From: Neomegalonema perideroedes DSM 15528
GTDB taxonomy: Bacteria; Pseudomonadota; Alphaproteobacteria; Rhodobacterales; Rhodobacteraceae
Reading direction: 5' to 3'
Length of the DNA: 54,374 nt
Assembly: GCF_000374145.1 (NCBI RefSeq)
Contig: NZ_KB893666.1
Location: forward strand, 1 to 54,374
The translations under genes were made by a program, and so were the position numbers. Numbering within the stretch: the stretch's first letter is position 1; each line of letters begins with the position of its first letter. The notes under the pieces were generated by a model that did not search any database, was not told the origin of the DNA, and was given only the letters and a program-made list of their open reading frames with translations. Positions 1-7,941 of this stretch are shown here, in pieces.

Positions 1-48
1 TCTTGTCCGGCCTGTGACGGCCGCTCTTGTCCGGCCTGTGACGGCCGC
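1..48. repeat. Two exact tandem copies of a 24-bp unit
   Basis: Positions 1-24 and 25-48 are identical. Each copy begins TCTTGTCCGG and ends GACGGCCGC, and contains the inverted arms GGCC-tgtgac-GGCC. The repeat touches the window edge, so more copies may lie upstream. Its role is unknown. The remaining bases up to 241 show no gene. Confidence 0.85.
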
Positions 49-241
49 GCCGCCGGATTCTTCAGATCCGCGATCCTCCTGCGATCTTTGCGGCGTCTCG
101 AAATATCTTGTCTCATGAAGGTTGTGGATTCGCAAGATTGTTACGCGGAATCCTCCGGCGCGGGGGGCGACGCCAAAGGCGTCGACAGGGACGAGCGGCT
201 CGGGTTGAATCCCGGCGCGAGCGGAAAGAGGAGGAGAGGCC

Positions 242-1543
242 ATGACGCGCTGGAGACGCTGGGCGCAGGAGATTGCGGGACGCCTCTGGGTCCGGGCCGC
301 GCTTTACGGCCTGCTCGGCGTGGCGACGGCGATCATCTCCGCCTTCGCCGAGCCCTTTCTGCCCTGGCGCTTCTCGACGAAGCTCGACGCCGACGCGGTG
401 AGTTCGGTGCTGAACGTCATCGCCTCCAGCATGCTGGCGGTGACGACCTTTTCGCTCAGCGTGATGACCTCGGCCTATGGCTCGGCCGCGAGCGGGGCCA
501 CGCCGCGCGCCACCAAGCTGCTCATGAACGACCGCGTGACCCATGGGGCGCTCTCGACCTTCATCGGGTCTTTTCTGTTCAGCATCGTGGGGATCGTGAT
601 GCTGAAGACGGGCGCTTACGGCGACCGGGGACGCGTGGTGCTCTTCGCCGCCACGATTCTGGTGATCGCCCTCGTGGTGCTGGCGCTGCTGCGCTGGATC
701 GACCATCTGCTGAAGCTCGGGCGTCTGGGCGAGACCACCGAGCGCGTCGAGGCGGCGGCCCGCGCGGCTCTGGAGGCGCGGCTCAAGGCGCCCTATCTCG
801 GCGGAGAGCGGCTGAAGGAGGAGGACCGGACGCCGCCCGCCGGGTCTTGGGAGATCCGCGCCGGGGAAGTCGGCTATCTGCGGCATGTGGATATGGAGGA
901 GCTCGCCCGCATCGCGGCCGGGACCGACCGCGGGATCCGCCTTTCCGTCCTGCCCGGCGCCTTCGTCTTTCCCGACACGCCGCTGCTCTGGCTGGAGCCG
1001 CCCGAGGAGACGGGAGAACGCGCCGAAGAGATCCGGAGCGGCTTGCGCGCGGCCTTCTCCTTCGGTCTGGAGCGCGATTACGAGCAGGATCCCCGCTTCG
1101 GGCTTTCCGTGATGAGCGAGATCGCCACGCGGGCCTTGCCGCCGACCGCCAATGATCCGGGCACGGCCATCGGAATGATCGGGCGTCTGGCGGCGATGCT
1201 GAGCCTCTGGGGACGGGGGATCGCGGCGGCCCCCGCGCCGGAGGAGGCCCCGGCTCATCCGCGGGTTCACGTCCCGCCTTTGCGGACGGCGGATCTCTTC
1301 GACGACGCCTTCATGCTCATCGGGCGGGACGGCGCCGGGCTGATCGAGGTGCAGCTGCGTCTGCGCAAGGCGCTGCTCGGGCTGTCGCGGATGGGCGACG
1401 CGGAGTTTCAGGAGGCGGCCCGGGTTCAGGCGGCCATGGCTCTGGAGCGCGCGGAGGCGGCCCTGACGCTGGAGGAGGACCGCCGCCGCCTGAGCGCCGT
1501 GACTTCGGAGCCGGATCTGCCGAGCCGCGCTTCTCTGCGCTGA
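242..1543 (+). CDS. DUF2254 family membrane protein
   Basis: A 433-residue protein of the DUF2254 family, whose function is not established. The N-terminal third is membrane-embedded: hydrophobic segments begin near residues 17, 55, 107 and 134. They include the family-like stretch SSMLAVTTFSLSVMTSA, followed by an ATPRATKLLM region. The C-terminal two-thirds is soluble and mixed alpha/beta, and ends in a helical, Glu/Arg-rich tail. The ATG at 242 follows a strong purine-rich ribosome site (GAGGAGAGG). The gene stands alone: about 280 bp separate it from the next gene and there is no operon partner. The family assignment rests on recognised sequence pattern; nothing more specific can be said about its role. 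Confidence 0.8.
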   Translation: MTRWRRWAQEIAGRLWVRAALYGLLGVATAIISAFAEPFLPWRFSTKLDADAVSSVLNVIASSMLAVTTFSLSVMTSAYGSAASGATPRATKLLMNDRVTHGALSTFIGSFLFSIVGIVMLKTGAYGDRGRVVLFAATILVIALVVLALLRWIDHLLKLGRLGETTERVEAAARAALEARLKAPYLGGERLKEEDRTPPAGSWEIRAGEVGYLRHVDMEELARIAAGTDRGIRLSVLPGAFVFPDTPLLWLEPPEETGERAEEIRSGLRAAFSFGLERDYEQDPRFGLSVMSEIATRALPPTANDPGTAIGMIGRLAAMLSLWGRGIAAAPAPEEAPAHPRVHVPPLRTADLFDDAFMLIGRDGAGLIEVQLRLRKALLGLSRMGDAEFQEAARVQAAMALERAEAALTLEEDRRRLSAVTSEPDLPSRASLR

Positions 1544-1575
1544 GCGCGGCGATGTCGAACCGGGCCCAGAATTCA

Positions 1576-1661
1576 GAGACCGGATCAGAGACCGGATCAG
1601 AGATCGAATCGGGCCCCGAATCACGGCGCGAATCACGGTGCGAATCACGGTGCGAATCGCC
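1576..1661. repeat. Two adjacent 12-bp tandem repeat blocks
   Basis: GAGACCGGATCA occurs at 1576-1587 and 1588-1599, with a degenerate third copy at 1600-1611. Six bases later a different 12-bp unit, GAATCACGGTGC, runs through 1618-1629 (one mismatch), 1630-1641 and 1642-1653, with a partial fourth copy to about 1661. The block lies between the DUF2254 and CorC-like genes. It could be a small variable-number repeat; no known function. Confidence 0.85.
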
Positions 1662-1822
1662 TCTGACCCCCCCGGCGGGGCGCTTCACGAGGGCGGGAGC
1701 CTTCCCCGAGGGACGGCGGCTGCGACGACGACGCGGCTTTTCCCTCCGTCAGAGCCCTTGCAGTCCATGGGGGCGTCGGTCCATAGTCCGCCCCGCTTGT
1801 CGAAGCTGAGTGATCGGACCCA

Positions 1823-3121
1823 ATGGTTTACCTTGAGCTTGCGTTGGTGCTGCTGTTGACCGTGATCAACGGCGCCTTCGCCATGTCGGAGCTGGCGGTC
1901 GTCTCCTCCCGTCCTGCGCGCCTGAGGCCCATGGCGGAGAAGGGCGTGGCGGGCGCCGAAAAAGCCCTCGCGCTCGGGGCGGATCCCGGAAAATTCCTCT
2001 CTTCGGTGCAGATCGGCATCACGCTGATCGGCATTTTGTCGGGCGCGGTCTCCGGCGCGACCCTCGGCCAGAGGCTGAGCGGAACGCTGCAGAGCGCCGG
2101 GCTCGCGCCGGGGCTGGCCGGGATTCTGGGCGTCGGAATCGTGGTCACGCTGATCACCTATCTTCAGCTCATCATCGGCGAGCTGGTGCCCAAACAGATC
2201 GCCCTGCGCGATCCCGAGCGCATCGCCTGCCTCGTGGCGCCCTTCATGACCGGGCTGGCCAAGGTGGCCTCGCCCATCGTCTGGGTGCTGGATAAATCCG
2301 GCAAGCTGGTGCTGCGGCTGCTCGGCCAGAGCGGCGACGAGGAGAAATCGATCACCGAGGAGGAGGTCAAAAGCATCGTCGCGGAGGCCGAGAGCGCGGG
2401 CGTTCTCGAACCGAGCGAGCGCCGCATGATCTCCAGCGTGATGCGCCTGAGCGACCGTCAGGTGCAGAGCGTCATGACGCCCCGCGTGGACGTGGACATG
2501 ATCGACCTCTCCGAGCCCGTCGAGGAGAACGTCGCCTTGGTGATGGGCAGCCGCCAGTCGCGCTTCCCCGTGCATGAGGGCGATCCCGACGAGATCATCG
2601 GCGTCATCTGGATCCGCGACCTCTTCGATAAAAACGGCCTGAAGACCGAGGATCTGCGCTCGCTGGTGCGCGACGCGCCGATCATCCCTGAGGGCGTGGA
2701 CGCCCTCGACGCGGTGGACGTGCTGCGCAAATCTCCGGCCCATATGGGCCTGATCCACGACGAATACGGCAATTTCCTCGGTGTGATCACCCCCGCCGAC
2801 GTGCTGGAGGCCATCGTGGGCGTCTTCGCCAGCGGCTCCGAGGAGGAGGACGAGGAGGCGATGGTCACGCGCGAGGACGGATCGGTCCTCGTTTCGGGCT
2901 GGGCGCCGATCAGCGACGTGGCCGAGGCTCTGAATCTCGTCCTGCCTAAAAAGCGCGGCTATGAGACGGCGGCGGGCTTCCTGATTCAGGCTTTCGGCAT
3001 GCTGCCCAAGGTGGGCGACAAGGTCGAGGCCGAAGGCTGGGAGTTCGAGATCATGGATCTCGACGGACGCCGGATCGACAAGATCCTCGCGCGCCCGCTC
3101 GCCTCCGCGTCTGAGACTTGA
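1823..3121 (+). CDS. CNNM/CorC (HlyC/TlyC-type) transporter family protein
   Basis: A 432-residue protein of the family often annotated as hemolysin or CorC. The order of domains is a DUF21/CNNM transmembrane domain (about 1-190, with MSELAVVSSRPAR after the first helix), a tandem CBS pair (about 205-330, including VMTPRVDVDMID and the second CBS motif DEYGNFLGVITPADVLEAI) and a C-terminal CorC_HlyC domain (about 345-425). Family members are implicated in Mg2+/Co2+ handling, and the old hemolysin name is probably misleading. The ATG at 1823 has only a weak ribosome site. It lies upstream of the capsule export genes on the same strand (88 bp gap), but a functional link is not implied. Confidence 0.88.
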   Translation: MVYLELALVLLLTVINGAFAMSELAVVSSRPARLRPMAEKGVAGAEKALALGADPGKFLSSVQIGITLIGILSGAVSGATLGQRLSGTLQSAGLAPGLAGILGVGIVVTLITYLQLIIGELVPKQIALRDPERIACLVAPFMTGLAKVASPIVWVLDKSGKLVLRLLGQSGDEEKSITEEEVKSIVAEAESAGVLEPSERRMISSVMRLSDRQVQSVMTPRVDVDMIDLSEPVEENVALVMGSRQSRFPVHEGDPDEIIGVIWIRDLFDKNGLKTEDLRSLVRDAPIIPEGVDALDAVDVLRKSPAHMGLIHDEYGNFLGVITPADVLEAIVGVFASGSEEEDEEAMVTREDGSVLVSGWAPISDVAEALNLVLPKKRGYETAAGFLIQAFGMLPKVGDKVEAEGWEFEIMDLDGRRIDKILARPLASASET

Positions 3122-3209
3122 GCTCCCTCTTGCGGCGCCCCCCTTGCGGAAAGGGGACGCGCGTCGCACATTGGGGGCGTATTCGTCGCGTGAACCTCTT
3201 GTCGCTTCC

Positions 3210-3854
3210 ATGATCGCTTTTCAGAACGTCTTCAAATCCTATCAGACGAGCCGAGGCGCGAAAGTCATCCTCGAAGGCGCGAACGTCGTTTTGCCGACGG
3301 ATCGCAACGTCGGCGTGCTCGGCCGCAACGGCGCGGGCAAATCCACCCTCATGCGGATGATCGCAGGCGTGGAGGCCCCGGATATGGGCGAGATCGTCTA
3401 TGACCGGAGCATCTCGCCGCCCATCGGCTTCGGCGGGCTGCTGAATCCCAAACTGACCGGCGAGGAGAACGTGCTCTATGCGGCGCGTCTCTATGATCAG
3501 GATCCCGGCCTGACGGTCGCCTATAGTCAGCTTTTCGCCGAAATCGGCGATTACTTCTATATGCCGGTGCGCACCTACAGCTCGGGCATGCGGGCGCGCA
3601 TGGCCTTCGCGCTCACCGCCGCCGTCGATTTCGACGTCTATCTGATCGACGAGGTTCTGGCGGTGGGCGATAAGGCTTTCCGGGAGAAGTGTAAAAAATT
3701 CTTCCATGAACGCAAGGGCCGCTCCTCCATGGTGATCGTGTCGCATCAGGCGGCCACCATCGCGGAGTTCTGCGATTGCGCCGCCGTGCTCAAAAGCGGC
3801 GAGCTGACCTTTTACGACGATTTGCAAGACGCGCGTCGCGCGCATGAACTCTAA
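3210..3854 (+). CDS. kpsT: Capsular polysaccharide ABC exporter, ATP-binding protein (KpsT type)
   Basis: A 214-residue ATPase of the KpsT/CtrD/Wzt-like group that powers export of capsular polysaccharide across the inner membrane. Visible motifs: Walker A GRNGAGKST (38-46), the export-type signature YSSGM (123-127) instead of LSGGQ, and Walker B VYLIDE (143-148) followed by VLAVGD. The start was placed at the ATG at 3210 (MIAFQNVFKSY) because it matches the usual N-terminus of the family; an upstream in-frame ATG at 3144 would add 22 unlikely residues. Its 3' end overlaps the next gene by 11 bp. KpsE- and KpsM-type genes follow, giving a kpsT-E-M order. Confidence 0.9.
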   Translation: MIAFQNVFKSYQTSRGAKVILEGANVVLPTDRNVGVLGRNGAGKSTLMRMIAGVEAPDMGEIVYDRSISPPIGFGGLLNPKLTGEENVLYAARLYDQDPGLTVAYSQLFAEIGDYFYMPVRTYSSGMRARMAFALTAAVDFDVYLIDEVLAVGDKAFREKCKKFFHERKGRSSMVIVSHQAATIAEFCDCAAVLKSGELTFYDDLQDARRAHEL

Positions 3855-5409
3855 GAATCAGGATTCGGTCATGACGGACAGCGCCGCTTCAAAACCGCCG
3901 CCTCAACCGCCCGCCGCATCTGAAGCGGCTCCGCCCAAAGCTTCCCCCGCCGCCCCGCCCAAAGCGCCCCCTGCGGCCGCTCCCCCCGCCGCCGCCGCGC
4001 CGGGCAAGCCGGCGGTCGAGGCGGAGCGCGCCGCGCGTCGTCCTGTGGTGGTGGCGGCCGCCCCGGCGCCCGCCGCGAAAGCGCCGCCGCCCGCCGCTCC
4101 TCCGCCTGCGGCGGCGGCTTCGGCGCCCCCTGTCGCCGCTCCGCCCGCCCAAGCCCCCGCGGCGGCGAAAGCCGCCCCCGCCCCGGCGGCGAAGCCTGCG
4201 CCTCCTCCGGCGGCGAAGCCCGCTCCGGAGGCGAAAGGCCCTCAGGCTCCGGCGCCGGCCTCGGCGGTGGTGCCGGACGGGCTTCTGGAGCGCGCGCGCC
4301 GCGAAGCCGAGCGCCAGAGGCGGCATAAAAGCCGGATGGTGGGCCTTCGGCTGTTTCTCTTCGTGATCGCGCCGACCCTGCTGACGGCCTATTATCTGCA
4401 TTACTGGGCCACGCCCTATTACGAGAGCGAGACCACCTTCACCATTCAGAGTTCGGAAACGAGCTCCATCCCCTCCTTGGAGACGCTCGGCGGCCAGTTC
4501 ACCGGCGTCGCCAACGCGCAGGACGCCGCGACCATTCAGGAGTTCATCCTCTCGCGCAACACCATGCGGCGCATTCAGGAGGATGAGGGCTATCTCAGCC
4601 ATTTCCGTTCGGAGAAGGTCGATCCTCTGCGCCGCCTCTCCGCCGAGGCCGACGAAGACGCGCAGCTTGAATTCTACCGCAAGCGGGTGAAGGTCTCCTT
4701 CAACCCCAATGATAAGGTGATGACCCTCTCGGCTCAGGCGACGGACGCGCGCACCGCGCAGCAGATCGTGGGCCATCTCCTGAGCTACAGCGAGGAGAAG
4801 ATCAACGACATCTCCTCGCGCATCCGCGACGACCAATTACGCACCGCCGACCGCGCCCTTGAGCAGCGCCGGGTCGATCTGCGCAACGCGCGTCAGGCGG
4901 TGCTGAACCTCCAGCAGCGCTACGGCGAGCCGGATCCGCAGTCGATCCTCGCCACCATGGTGAGCCGCCTCGCGGGGCTGGAGACCACCATCGCCACTAA
5001 AAACGCCGAATATCAGGCCATGCAGTGGAATCCGGGCGGCGACGGGCGCGGCACGCAGGCGGGCCGCAAGCTTCTGGCCGAGATCGATTCTCTGCGCGAC
5101 GTCTCCCGGCAGGTCGGCGGCGAGATCGCCGCCAGCGCGCCCCGGCTGAACGAATTCGAGGCGGCGCTCTTCGAGCGCGAAACCCGTCAGACGATCTGGA
5201 CCAGCGCCGTGGCCGCCTCCGAGCAGGCTCAGGCCGAGGCTCTGCGTCAGCATCGCTATCTGGCGGTGATCAACGATCCTCTGGCGCCCATCGATCCGCG
5301 TTATCCTCAGGTGATGCGCTCGACGCTGCTGGTGCTGGTCTTCTTCTTCTTTCTCTATAACATTCTGGCGCTCATCTTCATGGCGATCCGGGAGCATGCG
5401 AAGATATGA
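3844..5409 (+). CDS. kpsE: Capsule export inner-membrane/periplasmic adaptor (KpsE/CtrB type) with long Ala/Pro-rich N-terminus
   Basis: A 521-residue polysaccharide co-polymerase-like protein (PCP-3 class) that links the inner-membrane exporter to the outer-membrane channel. After a cytoplasmic leader come a transmembrane helix (about 165-185, VGLRLFLFVIAPTLLTAYYL), a periplasmic region with coiled-coil helices (about 330-440) and a C-terminal helix (about 491-513, TLLVLVFFFFLYNILALIF). The first 140 residues are almost only Ala, Pro and Lys and are absent from typical KpsE proteins of about 380 residues, which explains the extra length. The ATG at 3844 overlaps kpsT; a second ATG at 3871, with AGGA upstream, is an equally good start. 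It overlaps kpsM by ATGA. Confidence 0.85.
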   Translation: MNSKNQDSVMTDSAASKPPPQPPAASEAAPPKASPAAPPKAPPAAAPPAAAAPGKPAVEAERAARRPVVVAAAPAPAAKAPPPAAPPPAAAASAPPVAAPPAQAPAAAKAAPAPAAKPAPPPAAKPAPEAKGPQAPAPASAVVPDGLLERARREAERQRRHKSRMVGLRLFLFVIAPTLLTAYYLHYWATPYYESETTFTIQSSETSSIPSLETLGGQFTGVANAQDAATIQEFILSRNTMRRIQEDEGYLSHFRSEKVDPLRRLSAEADEDAQLEFYRKRVKVSFNPNDKVMTLSAQATDARTAQQIVGHLLSYSEEKINDISSRIRDDQLRTADRALEQRRVDLRNARQAVLNLQQRYGEPDPQSILATMVSRLAGLETTIATKNAEYQAMQWNPGGDGRGTQAGRKLLAEIDSLRDVSRQVGGEIAASAPRLNEFEAALFERETRQTIWTSAVAASEQAQAEALRQHRYLAVINDPLAPIDPRYPQVMRSTLLVLVFFFFLYNILALIFMAIREHAKI

Positions 5410-6215
5410 GCGCGATCCCGGAGCAAGTCCGTCGCCGCGGCGGCTTCCTGGACGGCCTGATGGGCGTTCGGCGCGTCTTCATCGCCAATTTCCTGCGGGA
5501 GGCGCGGTCGCGGCTCGGGGAGGGGCGCTTCGCCTATCTGAGGCTGATCGTCACGCATCTGGCGCTGATCGGCATCTTCTATTTCATGCGGCGGGCGATC
5601 GGGGCGCATTCGGTGCTTCCGGTGGATCTGCTGACCTCGCTGCTGGTCGGGTTCTTCCCCTTTCTCCTCTGCCGGACCACGATGAGCGGCGCCTCCAACG
5701 GGCTCGATTCCAATCGGGCCCTGCTGTATTATCCGGGCGTGCGGCCGCTGGATTTCGTCTTCTCCTTCGCGGCTCTGGAGGGCGTGACGATCGTCGCCAC
5801 CTGCACGATCATCTTAGCCGTCAATTATCAGTTCAATCCGGTTCCGCAGCTTCATGACCCTCTGGAGACTCTGATGTCTCTGGTCGCGGCCTGGCTGCTG
5901 GGCGGGGGGGTCGGTCTGGTTCTGATGTGCGTCCAGACCTTGCGGCCGAATTTGCGGGTTCTGATTCAGGTGATGAACCGGCCTTTGCTCTTCACTTCAG
6001 GCGTGATGTACGCCGCGTCGGAGATTCCGCTCCCGCTGGCGCAGCTTCTGTCCTGGAATCCGATCTTCCACACGACCGAAATGATGCGCGAGGGCGTCGC
6101 GGCGAGTTACCGATCCCCGATCTACGACCCGATGTATCTGCTTTATTGGATCATGGGATCCTGGGCCGTGGGTCTGGCGATGGAGCGCTATCTCCGCCGC
6201 AACATCCGCTCTTGA
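5406..6215 (+). CDS. kpsM: Capsular polysaccharide ABC exporter permease (KpsM type)
   Basis: A 269-residue ABC-2 type permease with about six hydrophobic segments. These include LTSLLVGFFPFLL near 75 and the C-terminal pair around PLLFTSGVMYAASEIPLPLAQLL. That second region, with its SWNPIFHTTEMMR continuation, is typical of KpsM/Wzm permeases. It should pair with the ATPase at 3210 to export a lipid-linked capsule polymer. Its ATG overlaps the kpsE stop (ATGA), so the three genes are translationally coupled. No outer-membrane partner (KpsD/Wza) or lipid-linker synthesis genes (KpsC/KpsS) are in the window. The gene ends only 6 bp from the end of the convergent iolB. Confidence 0.88.
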   Translation: MSAIPEQVRRRGGFLDGLMGVRRVFIANFLREARSRLGEGRFAYLRLIVTHLALIGIFYFMRRAIGAHSVLPVDLLTSLLVGFFPFLLCRTTMSGASNGLDSNRALLYYPGVRPLDFVFSFAALEGVTIVATCTIILAVNYQFNPVPQLHDPLETLMSLVAAWLLGGGVGLVLMCVQTLRPNLRVLIQVMNRPLLFTSGVMYAASEIPLPLAQLLSWNPIFHTTEMMREGVAASYRSPIYDPMYLLYWIMGSWAVGLAMERYLRRNIRS

Positions 6216-6221
6216 GGCCGC

Positions 6222-7016
6222 TCAGCCGAGGAAGTCGAAATCCGGATGGGCCGCGAAGCGCCATTTGCGCAAGGGGCCGGCCATGACGTTGAGATAATAC
6301 ATCTCGATTCCATGAGGCGCCGCGCAAGGGTGATGTCCGCGCGGCACGAGCACCACGTCGTGATCCGCCACGGCGATGGTTTCATCAAGCGATCCGTCCT
6401 CGGTGAAGACGCGCTGAATCCCGAAGCCTTTCGCGGGTCTGAGGCGGTGGTAATAGGTTTCTTCAAGAGAGGTCATGCGCGGGAAATCGTCTTCGTCATG
6501 GCGATGGGGCGGATAGGAGGACCAATGTCCCGCCGGGGTGAAGACCTCCGTGACCAGCAGACTCCGCGCGACCTCGCGGTCCTCCATGGCGACGTTATGG
6601 ATGCGCCGGAGATTGGTTCCCGTCCCGCGCTCCGCCGCGAGGATCCCTTCCGGCCCGAGGCGGCGGGCTTTGAAATCTCCGCCGCCCGGCGCCGTGCAGA
6701 CCGCTAAAAGGCAAGGCGTCGTCGCCTCGGCGCGCCATGCGCTTTCCGCCGGGACGTAAAGCGCATGAGGCGGCGTTCCCTCGAAGACCTCCATGCGCTC
6801 CCCCATTTCGCCGAAATCCTCCTCCGGCGTCGAGAGCCGCGCCTTGCCCTCGACGAGCACGAGGATCGCCTCGCGGCCGCCCGTCCGCGCCTCCGCGCGC
6901 TCGCCCGGCGCGAGCCGATGCAGCGCGAAGCCGACATAGCGCCATCCGGCGCTCGCAGGCGTGACGTCATGGATCAGGCCATGTTCGGCGAGGGGCTTGC
7001 GGCGCAGATGGGACAT
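6222..7016 (-). CDS. iolB: 5-deoxy-glucuronate isomerase
   Basis: A 264-residue bicupin isomerase of myo-inositol catabolism, converting 5-deoxy-D-glucuronate to 2-deoxy-5-keto-D-gluconate. The sequence has the C-terminal cupin metal region HWSSYPPHRHDEDD followed by the YYHRLRPAKGFGIQRVF segment, and later the VPRGHHPCAAPHG stretch typical of IolB. The start at 7016 is preceded by AAGGAGG. It is the last gene of the minus-strand iol operon, 11 bp after iolE. No terminator is obvious in the 6 bp before the convergent kpsM. Confidence 0.95.
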   Translation of the reverse strand: MSHLRRKPLAEHGLIHDVTPASAGWRYVGFALHRLAPGERAEARTGGREAILVLVEGKARLSTPEEDFGEMGERMEVFEGTPPHALYVPAESAWRAEATTPCLLAVCTAPGGGDFKARRLGPEGILAAERGTGTNLRRIHNVAMEDREVARSLLVTEVFTPAGHWSSYPPHRHDEDDFPRMTSLEETYYHRLRPAKGFGIQRVFTEDGSLDETIAVADHDVVLVPRGHHPCAAPHGIEMYYLNVMAGPLRKWRFAAHPDFDFLG

Positions 7017-7027
7017 CTCGGCCTCCT

Positions 7028-7933
7028 TCAGCTTGAGGCGCGGTCGAGGCCCGCCTCGCGGGCCATGCGGCGCAGGGCTTCGAGCCCCATGCTCTGATAA
7101 ACCAGAGGATCGCGGACCTCGGGATCCTGCTCGGCCTCGATGACCAGCCAGCCCTGATAGCCGTGATCCGCGGCGAGCTTCAGCACGGGCGCGAAATCCA
7201 CGCCGCCCTCATGATCTCCCGGCACGGTGAAGACGCCCCGACGCACGCCTTCGAGGAAGGACAGGCCCTCCGTCTCCACCTGCTTCATGATCTCGGGCCG
7301 AACGTTCTTGGCGTGCAGATGCGCCACGCGGTCCATATGCTTCGCCGCGACTTTCGCCGGATCTCCGCCGCCGAAGAAGCAATGGCCCGTGTCGAAGAGC
7401 AGCCGCGTCTTGGGGCCGACATGGGCCATCAGCAGGTCGATCTCCTCGGGCGTCTGGACGATGGTGCCCATGTGATGATGATAGACCAAGGTCAGGCCCT
7501 GCGTCTCCAGATGGGCCGCCAGAGCCTCAATCGCGGCGCCGAAGGCGGGCCATCGCTCGGCGGGCAGGACGGGGCGCCGGCTGAGGGGCGTTCCATCCTC
7601 GCCATGGATGGCGTTGGAGGTCTCGCAGACGATGCAGACCTTGCAGCCCATGCCCTTGAGCAGATCCAGATGCGGTTGGATGGCCTGTTTTTCGGCCTCC
7701 AGATCATGGGCCAGCAGATTGGTCGACCACCAGCCCGAGACGAAGCGCAGCCCATGGGGCGCGAGCGCCGCCTTGAGCGCCTGCGGCTCAGTGGGCATCT
7801 TATGGCCCTTTTCAATGCCGTCGAAGCCGATCTGAGCGGCCTCGCTCAGGCAGCGCTCCAGAGAAATCGAGGCCCCCAGACGGCGGTCGTCGTCGTTGGA
7901 CCAGGCGATGGGATTGGTTCCGTAAAGGATCAT
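7028..7933 (-). CDS. iolE: Inosose dehydratase
   Basis: A 301-residue TIM-barrel protein of the xylose isomerase-like superfamily that dehydrates 2-keto-myo-inositol (scyllo-inosose) to a trihydroxycyclohexanedione. The N-terminus [16 protein letters not shown] is characteristic of IolE. Metal-site regions such as [24 protein letters not shown] and [10 protein letters not shown] are present. The start at 7933 was chosen because it gives this family N-terminus; in-frame upstream sequence is low-complexity Pro/Arg and not conserved. The gene starts 8 bp after iolD and is followed by iolB. Confidence 0.95.
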   Translation of the reverse strand: MILYGTNPIAWSNDDDRRLGASISLERCLSEAAQIGFDGIEKGHKMPTEPQALKAALAPHGLRFVSGWWSTNLLAHDLEAEKQAIQPHLDLLKGMGCKVCIVCETSNAIHGEDGTPLSRRPVLPAERWPAFGAAIEALAAHLETQGLTLVYHHHMGTIVQTPEEIDLLMAHVGPKTRLLFDTGHCFFGGGDPAKVAAKHMDRVAHLHAKNVRPEIMKQVETEGLSFLEGVRRGVFTVPGDHEGGVDFAPVLKLAADHGYQGWLVIEAEQDPEVRDPLVYQSMGLEALRRMAREAGLDRASS

Positions 7934-7941
7934 GATGGGCC

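Noticed and set aside
113-1648. Long minus-strand open frame opposite the DUF2254 gene
   Set aside because: Arg/Gln/His/Pro-rich translation with no recognisable domain. It mirrors the codon structure of the plus-strand gene, as is common in high-GC DNA.
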